Origin: Parapedobacter deserti
GTDB taxonomy: Bacteria; Bacteroidota; Bacteroidia; Sphingobacteriales; Sphingobacteriaceae
Direction of reading: 5' to 3'
Assembly: GCF_042646065.1 (NCBI RefSeq)
Contig: NZ_JBHRTA010000021.1
Coordinates: forward strand, 1-12,194
Length of the DNA: 12,194 nt
Part shown: positions 7,001-12,194 of the stretch, piece by piece
Numbering within the stretch: position 1 is the first letter of the stretch
How the letters are laid out: each line of letters opens with the position of its first letter
Notes under the pieces: generated by a model
Database searches by the model: none
The model's input: only the letters and a program-made list of their open reading frames with translations
What the model was told of the DNA's origin: nothing
Translations under genes and position numbers: made by a program

Positions 7001-7582
7001 AGCAAATCGAGTCAAGTTTGGGGGTATGGCGGCACTAGAGTGGTAGCTAAGGTGGAAGGTTCCGCATACGTGGATGTTGCTTACAGCGGGTTTGAAAGTG
7101 CGGACAAGGGAAATTGGACCTATGCAGGCACGCCTAGCACAATCCAAGGGTCGGTAACAGGGAATGCGGCTTACGCATTGGGCTCCGGATCGATTACCAA
7201 AGGGCAGCTTACCGCGTCTGCCAAATACATAGTATGCTATTGGTACAAGACAGGGGGCACGGTCTCGGTGAGCGGTGGTACCGTGAGTGCCGAGCGCTTG
7301 CTTAGGCAGCGCAACGGCTGGAGGTTGGTGGAGCGGGAAGTGACGGGCACTACTTCCGTGATGGTCTCTGGCAATGCGGTACTAGACGACCTGCGATTGC
7401 ACCCATTTGAAGCGCAGATGGCCACTTATACTCATGATCCGATGGTGGGGATAACCAGTATCACGGATGCAACAGGAAAAGCCACGTATTACGAATACGA
7501 TACTTTTCAGCGGGTCATCGCGGTACGAGACGAAGATGGAAACCTGCTGGAAGAATACGAGTATAATTATGGAACCAATTAA
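4040..7582 (+). CDS. SpvB/TcB-like RHS-type shell protein, first half of a probable two-protein RHS pair
   Basis: This 1180-residue exported protein has a signal peptide (about 1-25) ending A-F-A before Gln26. Residues 78-110 read V-P-I-S-I-S-Y-S-A-L-G-I-K and V-G-M-G-W-E-L-N-A-G-G. This is the typical start of Bacteroidota RHS-associated proteins and resembles the SpvB-domain pattern L-S-Y-x-G ... G-W-S-L. A long beta-strand region rich in Tyr, Asp and Gly follows, with weak YD-type repeats (E-Y-D-W-K-F-D-Y, V-E-Y-E-Y-E-P). Residues ~1017-1120 (G-F-E-S ... G-N-W-T-Y, ending L-D-D-L-R-L) look like a beta-jelly-roll module of the carbohydrate-binding type. The last ~40 residues are a clear YD repeat (T-D-A-T-G-K-A-T-Y-Y-E-Y-D, D-E-D-G-N-L-L-E-E-Y-E-Y). 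There is no toxin tip and no RHS core. It lies 10 bases before the core-bearing RHS gene. By analogy with TcB-TcC, the two proteins may close one shell; that is inference. Confidence 0.8.
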   Translation: MKLMIISCTAIISCCTVLFTLSAFAQTAYYKRAGGNIQQSAQPGNFLNTASLDNVDYSSGTLKVGIPLYEIKVNDMVVPISISYSALGIKAGQAPSAVGMGWELNAGGKISTIINGLPDYGTEGIRTSENPMLSIPVNSNGLDLDNSANHRVFAINTMQGRADGAWDVYAFHVPSASGKFIRPHTGSPVFFPHDPTIDMSTAGLVTADGIKYEFQQGSGKRLRRRTFYTEVTPPTAPTYTEAWEYFYHDYYDQDLRFITSSTSKDTIRFEYEAITNTPGPHLQRLQAKEQITTTVSMPVSMNVYKNSSNQWYLASPSSYMIKEPNIFQTKVEVIHHTRIKYIYFADGRITFNYAEDYAGSDVMSSLLIERKTGSTYEIIRQFEFFYDMFYGHYLRTIRVKDRQANEEYDWKFDYNGMASAIPYREANNIDRWGFVNGKNNQTLIENPNDNLGFRNKVHYPVYNKEGMAYANSLYLPRNSREARLILPNNYPSPDKVQFADREMVFSEASRGLLTRVTTPTGGVVEYEYEPHRFPHYHYVNGNAIEEIKEGGGFRIKKIRHKNQASGRALLMKEYKYGTGNYDDDPNSSYVEDGLGWVSYPGTILSSDAVYGGSGGSTTFKNLVFLSHPVNEMSYSGGSYASYGSVTEYLVDSLSSANKYAGKTTYFFHAISPDIWQMGNYDPLFLPYPTVMIKPGVERDVLNNKPRAVIRYRNHTYNTFQKVSETVYYYKRFYAPPLPNPRHAYSYFTGITGSLYSPFASPQFNITISQYNQETREFDLITVNMESSPITIDPLYYTNITNEIPNSYFPGKYANSVVDLLDYADCYKQDSVRDILYSEIGEKVIRDVTTHYLYDNPKHLLPTRISMVNSMGDSTIQRRKYAEDYVGTVPAPFIQHMRVRNMVGVPVEELTTIKQGATETIASATAHRYSVLQQDYLQKSRLDQLRSDEGPISYGSYTGLNDTRYEPKVHFEQFDNKNNLLQYANDMNSKSSQVWGYGGTRVVAKVEGSAYVDVAYSGFESADKGNWTYAGTPSTIQGSVTGNAAYALGSGSITKGQLTASAKYIVCYWYKTGGTVSVSGGTVSAERLLRQRNGWRLVEREVTGTTSVMVSGNAVLDDLRLHPFEAQMATYTHDPMVGITSITDATGKATYYEYDTFQRVIAVRDEDGNLLEEYEYNYGTN

Positions 7583-7592
7583 TCGATAGGCC

Positions 7593-10500
7593 ATGGGAAA
7601 GTACATCACGATTGCACGATTTTTCGTTTTAGGTCTGGCCCTATCAACGGGCGGATGGTTTGTGACCTTTGCGCAGAGTGCCAATCCAGCCTATGGTATT
7701 TATGGTGGGGAAGCCACCCTTACCGGGACGCAGAGTGTTAGACTGCTGCCGGGCTTCCACGTGGCTGCGGGTAACGACGTCCACATCTACATCACCGAAG
7801 GAACGCCACTCAGTAACACAGTAAGCACGGATCGCAATTTTATAGCAAAGACAACTTACCTCAAACCCTTCCTCACGACACCTGAACCGTTGCTCAGTAC
7901 GAGCGCGATGCGGGATGTGGAGTACTTCGATCAGTTGGGAAGGACCATTCAACAGGTAGCGGTGCGGGCCACGCCCGGCAACACGTACAAGGACGTGGTA
8001 GTGCCGGTAGACTACGATGCATTTGGCCGCCAGCACAGGGAGTATCTGCCCTATGCCACCAGTACCGGTGCAGGAGGAGCGTTCAAAGCTGTAGCGCTAT
8101 CTGCACAGGCAAATTATTACGTAGATGCCGGTACCGTACCTGCGGGGCAGTCGGTTAATACCTACGCTTATAGTGAAAAGGTCTTCGATAACTCCCCGCT
8201 CGAGCGGGTTGTGCAGCAGGGCTTTCCGGGCGCTACCTGGAGTCCGTCGTCCTCACGGGGTGCATTTTCCGGTCGCACCGTGGTCGCAAACTACAATCGG
8301 AACAACACTACTGCATTCAGCCAATTCGGCACTACCCGGAGGGCGGTACGGTACCGTATATCCTATAACGGCTCAGGACAACCGCTTTTAGTGCACGATG
8401 GTATCTATGCCGAGGGGCAGCTGACGGTCAAGATTACCTACAGTGAAAACTGGGTTTACACCACACCCGAGGAAGGACGGCTGGGCAGCGTGGAGGAATA
8501 CTCGGATAAATCTGGGCAGGTCGTGCTGCGGCGGACGTTCAACAAAAAAGGAAACACGTTTGAGATCCTGAGCACCTATTACGTCCACGACGATTTCGGC
8601 AACTTGGTGTATGTACTGCCTCCGGGTGTAGATGCCGCCACGAACCCCGACAGGGAAAGCCTGCCCGGGTCATCGGCGCTGGCCACATGGCTAAACAATT
8701 TTGCCTATCAGTATCGGTACGACGGCCGGAACCGAGTGGTGGAGAGAAAACTTCCCGGCAATGGTTGGGAATACATTGTGTACAACAAGCTGGATCTTGT
8801 CGTCGCCACGCAGGATTCTCTACAGCGTGTGGTCAAGGAATGGCTGGTCACCAAGTATGACACGCATGCGCGAGTGGTGCTTACTGGAATATGGAATAAC
8901 GGCAATACAGTCATTTCCCGCCAATCTCTGCAGACTGTCGTCAATAACCAAACATCCCCGAACCTGTGGGAGATACGGACGGGCAATGCCCACACGAATA
9001 GGGCTTGGCCGACAGGCTCCATAACGACCACACTTACGCAGCATTATTATGATAATTACAACATCTCCGGACTTCCGTCCACTTATGCGCCCACTACATT
9101 CAGCAAGATGGTGAGGGGGAAGGTCACCGCCACGCGGACTAAGGTGTTGGGCGCCGGTGCGGGTACCGACAACATGCTTTGGGAGGTGTTCCACTATGAC
9201 GACAAGGGCAGGGTGGTTCGCACCTATAAGCAACATTACAAGGATGGCGGGACGGTCAGCGTGCATAATTACGATCTGGTGGATAATGCATACAATTTCA
9301 CGGGAGGGATTACGCAAAGTGTTCGGAAGCATTACGCGGCGGATGCCAATGGCACATCTGCGAGCTTAGGGGTCACGTTGAAGAGCGAGTACGACTATGA
9401 TCACCGTAACCGGATGGTGTCGATGTGGAAGACGGTGAACAGTGGCACAAGGACGATGGTATCCAATCAAACGTACAACGAGGTCGGCCAGCTTTGGAAA
9501 AAGGGATTACACAGCACGAACGGCAGCACGTTCGGGCAGGAGGTTATCTACAGTTACAACGAGCGCGGTTGGTTACGATCAATGGAGTCAGGCCTGTTCA
9601 AGCAATACCTGAAATATACAGACAGTGCGGCAAACCGACAGTATAACGGAAACATCGCGCATCAGGTGTTCATGCGGCGCGGTGGCAGCGGTACCGCGCC
9701 GGGCTGGGTGGCCGATACATACAGCTACCACTACGATGCCATGAACCGGCTGCTTCAGGGTACAATGGTCGGTAAGGGTAGAGAGACGCTAGTGTACGAC
9801 AAGATGGGTAACATTGTCTCGCTTCAACGCACGAACGGCAGCGGCGGATTAGTTGATCGGATGCGGTACAACTATACAGACTATGGTAATCGGCTGAAGA
9901 GCGTGTTCGACACGGTCTCGACGACCACCACAGGCGATCCGTTTCAGCTTCCAGGGACAACGAATTTTACATATGACGGGAACGGGAACATGAAGACCCG
10001 CTTGAACACAAATACGGCGGTTACTCACAGCGTTAACAACATCACGGCGACGGCATACAACCACCTAAACCTTCCGCAGAACGTCACGGCCATTTCCGGG
10101 AATGTGTCTTACGTTTACGATGCATCGGGTCGGAAGCTGCGGAGCGTGAACGGCATAAACGGGCAGACACGGGACTACATCGACGGGATTGAATATTACA
10201 ATGGTACAATGGAGCTGATCCACACGGAGGAGGGGCGGATCATGCGAAGCGGAGGTACTTACACATACAATTATTTTCTAAAGGATCATTTAGGCAACAA
10301 CCGGGTGGGCTTCTCGCAGGGTACGAATGTTACCGCCCCAAACTTCCTTGCGGATTACTACCCGTTCGGCCTGCAATATCCGCAGTCGCTGGCCAATTCA
10401 GGTTCGCCGAAGAATAACTATCTTTACAACGGCAAGGAGCTTCAGGACGGTATCGGGCAGTATGATTACGGCGCAAGGTTCTATGACCCGGTGATAGGAA

Positions 10501-11222
10501 GGTGGGGAGTAATTGATGAAAAGGCTGAAAAGTATTCATTTTTAACTCCTTATAATTATGCTGCCAATAATCCGATAAAGTTCATTGACCCGGATGGGAA
10601 GGACATCATCATATTTTATCATGTGCAAAATTGGAGTGGTAAATGGAGACAGGAATCATTTAGGTTCACAGGAACCAACGCGTCGGATGCACCGCAGCAT
10701 TATTTTGTGAACAACGTAATAAGGGCTTATGAGTATAATGTTGGAAATGGAGGAGGAAAGAACCTGTTGGAAGCAGCGACTAATTCAGAGATTGAAGTGG
10801 AATTAAGATTCGGAATTGACGATACTCATAGGGGAGGAAGAATTACTTGGAACCCGTTTACAGCACATGAGTACGGAGACATCACCCTTTCTCCTGCTAC
10901 TGTCTTAGAACACGAAGCAGCCCACGCGGTTGCCTATTTTACTGAGTATGACTCATACAAGTCAAGAACAGAACAGACCGATAAACAGTATACAAACAGA
11001 GAAGAACGGCGTGTTATACTAGGGCCAGAACGTGAAACTGCTATAAAAAACAAAGAGATGAAACGCGGACAAGAAAGAAAATCACATGACGCAGGGCGAA
11101 GTATTAGGGTCAATGACCCCACTTCGACTAAAGAGGCAAAACCATTCCCTTGGTCCATGTTTGATGACAGGTTTCCAACATTCAGTCCCAATACATCAAA
11201 CCGCCCGTTTTATGAGTGGTAA
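7593..11222 (+). CDS. RHS repeat polymorphic toxin with DUF6443-like N-terminus and metallopeptidase C-terminal tip
   Basis: This 1209-residue protein has a signal peptide (1-27) ending T-F-A before Gln28. Residues ~41-67 contain S-V-R-L-L-P-G-F-H-V-A-A-G, a short motif common at the start of such proteins. Residues ~84-220 match the Bacteroidota DUF6443 pattern (Y-F-D-Q-L-G-R-T-I-Q-Q-V, Y-D-A-F-G-R-Q, Y-L-P-Y-A). YD/RHS repeats fill ~220-890 (Y-D-D-K-G-R-V-V, Y-D-Y-D-H-R-N-R-M, Y-D-K-M-G-N-I, Y-D-G-N-G-N-M). The RHS core runs from D-H-L-G-N-N-R-V (898) through Y-N-G-K-E-L-Q-D and G-A-R-F-Y-D-P-V to F-I-D-P-D-G (997-1002). The tip (1003-1209) has L-E-H-E-A-A-H-A with H1107, E1108 and H1111, then R-E-E-R-R-V-I and P-E-R-E-T-A. 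The usual core D-P-L-A-E is I-D-E-K-A-E here. GC content drops from about half to the thirties near base 10490. No T6SS or T9SS sorting domain was recognised. Confidence 0.9.
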   Translation: MGKYITIARFFVLGLALSTGGWFVTFAQSANPAYGIYGGEATLTGTQSVRLLPGFHVAAGNDVHIYITEGTPLSNTVSTDRNFIAKTTYLKPFLTTPEPLLSTSAMRDVEYFDQLGRTIQQVAVRATPGNTYKDVVVPVDYDAFGRQHREYLPYATSTGAGGAFKAVALSAQANYYVDAGTVPAGQSVNTYAYSEKVFDNSPLERVVQQGFPGATWSPSSSRGAFSGRTVVANYNRNNTTAFSQFGTTRRAVRYRISYNGSGQPLLVHDGIYAEGQLTVKITYSENWVYTTPEEGRLGSVEEYSDKSGQVVLRRTFNKKGNTFEILSTYYVHDDFGNLVYVLPPGVDAATNPDRESLPGSSALATWLNNFAYQYRYDGRNRVVERKLPGNGWEYIVYNKLDLVVATQDSLQRVVKEWLVTKYDTHARVVLTGIWNNGNTVISRQSLQTVVNNQTSPNLWEIRTGNAHTNRAWPTGSITTTLTQHYYDNYNISGLPSTYAPTTFSKMVRGKVTATRTKVLGAGAGTDNMLWEVFHYDDKGRVVRTYKQHYKDGGTVSVHNYDLVDNAYNFTGGITQSVRKHYAADANGTSASLGVTLKSEYDYDHRNRMVSMWKTVNSGTRTMVSNQTYNEVGQLWKKGLHSTNGSTFGQEVIYSYNERGWLRSMESGLFKQYLKYTDSAANRQYNGNIAHQVFMRRGGSGTAPGWVADTYSYHYDAMNRLLQGTMVGKGRETLVYDKMGNIVSLQRTNGSGGLVDRMRYNYTDYGNRLKSVFDTVSTTTTGDPFQLPGTTNFTYDGNGNMKTRLNTNTAVTHSVNNITATAYNHLNLPQNVTAISGNVSYVYDASGRKLRSVNGINGQTRDYIDGIEYYNGTMELIHTEEGRIMRSGGTYTYNYFLKDHLGNNRVGFSQGTNVTAPNFLADYYPFGLQYPQSLANSGSPKNNYLYNGKELQDGIGQYDYGARFYDPVIGRWGVIDEKAEKYSFLTPYNYAANNPIKFIDPDGKDIIIFYHVQNWSGKWRQESFRFTGTNASDAPQHYFVNNVIRAYEYNVGNGGGKNLLEAATNSEIEVELRFGIDDTHRGGRITWNPFTAHEYGDITLSPATVLEHEAAHAVAYFTEYDSYKSRTEQTDKQYTNREERRVILGPERETAIKNKEMKRGQERKSHDAGRSIRVNDPTSTKEAKPFPWSMFDDRFPTFSPNTSNRPFYEW
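10464..10598 (+). repeat. RHS core end, copy 1 (partner 11846-11980)
   Basis: These 45 codons, from D-Y-G-A-R-F-Y-D-P-V to F-I-D-P-D-G, are repeated at 11846-11980. By hand alignment 31 of 45 residues and about 95 of 135 bases match. The first 30 bases match at 28 positions; the next 60 match at only about half. The drop marks a probable recombination breakpoint near base 10493, where the base composition also shifts to AT-rich. Confidence 0.85.
10599..11219 (+). other. C-terminal toxin module: predicted zinc metallopeptidase (M91/NleD-like or Tox-MPTase type)
   Basis: These 207 residues follow the core-ending D-P-D-G and form the variable tip of the RHS protein. H-E-A-A-H at 1107-1111 fits the zincin H-E-x-x-H signature: two zinc-binding His and a catalytic Glu. 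It is preceded by a beta-strand stretch with I-T-W-N-P-F and I-T-L-S-P-A. It is followed by N-R-E-E-R-R-V-I and G-P-E-R-E-T-A, where E1137, E1138 or E1146 could supply a third ligand, and by a basic segment R-S-I-R-V-N-D-P-T-S. Metallopeptidase tips of this layout are known among Bacteroidota polymorphic toxins, and NleD (M91) cleaves host MAP kinases. Which family it belongs to, and its substrate, cannot be settled here. It is AT-richer than the shell-coding part. Confidence 0.7.
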
Positions 11223-11226
11223 ATGG

Positions 11227-11826
11227 ATGACAATGAAGAATTTTTCACCGCGATTCGCAAAGCTAACGATAAGGCACGCAATATTGTTTTTATTCCTAAT
11301 CATTGGTGTAAGTTCCTGTTTGAATTCAAATGAAAAACAGGATCCAGAGGAGTATATGGAAATATATTACTTTATGGGTTATATTGATACGAGCAGACCG
11401 TGTGAAAAAGATTTTGACCCTTCAGAAACCGTTGATAAGGGAACTGTTTCGATTGGAAAAGAAGAGTATCAGTTAATCAAAAACTATATCGCTGGTTTGC
11501 AAAACGTAGAGAGCGACAAAAATTCAACATATAGCATGTGCTTGCAATGTAATATGTATGATAGTAGCAAAGATTTTGAGACCCGTTTATCCGTTGGTCA
11601 GTTTGGCCCAATGAGTTTAGGTGACAATTTCGTGGAAAGAAATGATACGCTGTTATACCTACTTCGTAAAAACGCTGGATTTTATAATTATTACCATTTG
11701 AATGATTTGCCAAGATATTGTAAAGAAGTGGAACGTTTCGGAGTTCCAGAAAACTATCAAGATATGACTGCATATTTTGATACAAGTAACGTTCTTTACG
11801 CAAAAATTCGGATATTGGTAGAATAA
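11227..11826 (+). CDS. Lipoprotein, predicted immunity protein to the metallopeptidase tip
   Basis: I start this at ATG 11227, 4 bases after the toxin stop, because it gives a clean lipoprotein signal: basic N-terminus (M-K-N-F-S-P-R-F-A-K), hydrophobic core (I-L-F-L-F-L-I-I-G) and lipobox V-S-S-C, with Cys31 as the lipidation site. ATG 11233 would do equally well. An open frame back to 11086 overlaps the toxin gene in another frame and would bury the signal, so I reject it. The mature part (~169 residues) is acidic and aromatic, with further Cys residues including C-L-Q-C and no known domain that I recognise. Position directly after a variable toxin tip and matching AT-rich composition are typical of an immunity gene. 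A lipid anchor would place it on the periplasmic side of the envelope or on the outer membrane. It shows no obvious acidic surface-export tag right after the Cys. Confidence 0.65.
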   Translation: MTMKNFSPRFAKLTIRHAILFLFLIIGVSSCLNSNEKQDPEEYMEIYYFMGYIDTSRPCEKDFDPSETVDKGTVSIGKEEYQLIKNYIAGLQNVESDKNSTYSMCLQCNMYDSSKDFETRLSVGQFGPMSLGDNFVERNDTLLYLLRKNAGFYNYYHLNDLPRYCKEVERFGVPENYQDMTAYFDTSNVLYAKIRILVE

Positions 11827-11845
11827 CCTATTTTTAAAGTCATAA

Positions 11846-11980
11846 GACTACGGCGCGAGGTTCTATGACCCGGTGGTCGGCAGGTGGGGAAGTGTGGACC
11901 CGCTTGCCGAGCAGATGCGGCGGTGGAGTCCTTATAATTATGCGTTCAATAATCCGATGCGGTTCATCGACCCGGACGGG
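11846..11980 (+). repeat. RHS core end, copy 2 (partner 10464-10598)
   Basis: This copy of the core end starts at the D-Y-G-A-R-F-Y-D-P-V block. It keeps the canonical D-P-L-A-E and S-P-Y-N-Y-A-F residues that the copy in the main gene has lost (D-E-K-A-E, T-P-Y-N-Y-A-A). Its first 30 bases match the main gene at 28 positions. Confidence 0.85.
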
Positions 11981-12194
11981 ATGGCGCCATTGGATGATTA
12001 TCGGCTTGAAAGGAATGGGGAATTAACTTTGTTACGCGAGACTGACGACAATTTTGATAGAGTTTTTAATGATAAAGGAACAGAATCAATCAAAATTGCG
12101 AAGGGAGCTATCAGTCAAGATGAAGAAAGTACAACTATTACCTTTAATGACAACTATTCATCTTATGTGGAAGAAGGAACATATAATTCTGCTC
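11846..12194 (+). pseudogene. Orphan RHS core end with a second, different C-terminal tip, running off the window
   Basis: The frame is open from just after a TAA at 11843-11845 to the window edge (116 codons). It begins abruptly inside the RHS core: D-Y-G-A-R-F-Y-D-P-V-V-G-R-W, D-P-L-A-E, S-P-Y-N-Y-A-F-N-N-P and F-I-D-P-D-G (11963-11980). After that comes a new tip (A-P-L-D-D-Y-R-L-E-R-N-G-E-L, then an AT-rich, acidic stretch) whose fold I do not recognise and which is cut by the window end. There is no start codon, signal peptide or repeat region before it, so it is not a free-standing gene; in-frame ATGs occur only inside the core. Such start-less core-plus-tip cassettes behind an RHS toxin are known as orphan tips and can be recombined into the main gene. 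The first 135 bases are GC-rich like the shell of the main gene. Confidence 0.8.

Noticed and set aside
7593..11222. T9SS C-terminal sorting domain on the RHS proteins
   Set aside because: The C-terminus of the first ends in a YD repeat and that of the second in the toxin tip; neither shows the usual short beta domain with a final Lys-rich strand.
11086..11226. Upstream start for the lipoprotein gene, overlapping the toxin gene
   Set aside because: It would put about 47 polar residues before the lipoprotein signal and bury it; ATG 11227 or 11233 gives a proper signal peptide.

Overview
The window looks like an accessory, polymorphic-toxin locus from a member of the Bacteroidota, probably a Sphingobacteriales-type bacterium. 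The assignment rests on three things: the signal peptides, nearly all of which end in A-Q or S-Q with Gln at the start of the mature protein (the 'Q-rule' described for Bacteroidetes); the Bacteroidota-type RHS proteins (DUF6443-like start, core ending F-I-D-P-D-G); and the fibre-type proteins with G-N-V-G-I-G-T and H-L-P-G-I-P motifs that are common in this phylum. Genus cannot be fixed from the sequence alone. All genes I support are on the + strand.

Layout. Bases 2-382 hold the end of an XRE-type helix-turn-helix regulator. Bases 383-518 are non-coding and carry nested GCCTAT/ATAGGC half-sites followed by a TAACTTTG box that fits the Bacteroidota -7 consensus TAnnTTTG. Bases 519-713 are a decayed relic of a fibre-type gene. 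Four secreted fibre-type paralogues follow (814-1536, 1620-2513, 2510-3451, 3448-4032). They have different N-terminal heads but one conserved C-terminal block plus coiled coil, and the last three are coupled by 4-base ATGA overlaps. After 7 bases comes a 1180-residue SpvB/TcB-like RHS-type protein (4040-7582), and 10 bases later a 1209-residue RHS protein (7593-11222). The RHS core of the latter ends in a C-terminal tip with an H-E-A-A-H metallopeptidase motif. Next is a small lipoprotein (11227-11826) in the immunity position. From 11846 to the window end runs a start-less second RHS core end with a different, truncated tip.

How the parts may work together. The two RHS proteins plausibly form two halves of one YD-repeat shell, as TcB and TcC do in Tc toxins, carrying a metallopeptidase that the lipoprotein neutralises. 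The fibre-type proteins, made from the same tight operon, may be surface adhesins or accessory delivery parts; that is inference. Base composition falls sharply inside the RHS core near base 10490, while the downstream orphan core keeps the high-GC composition of the RHS gene. This suggests that a foreign toxin-immunity cassette was inserted by homologous recombination and displaced the original tip.

The most interesting signals are the displaced tip with a readable recombination seam, the variable-head/fixed-tail fibre array with a recombination relic and an in-frame deletion next to an ambiguous base, and the link between that array and a split, Sec-exported RHS toxin.
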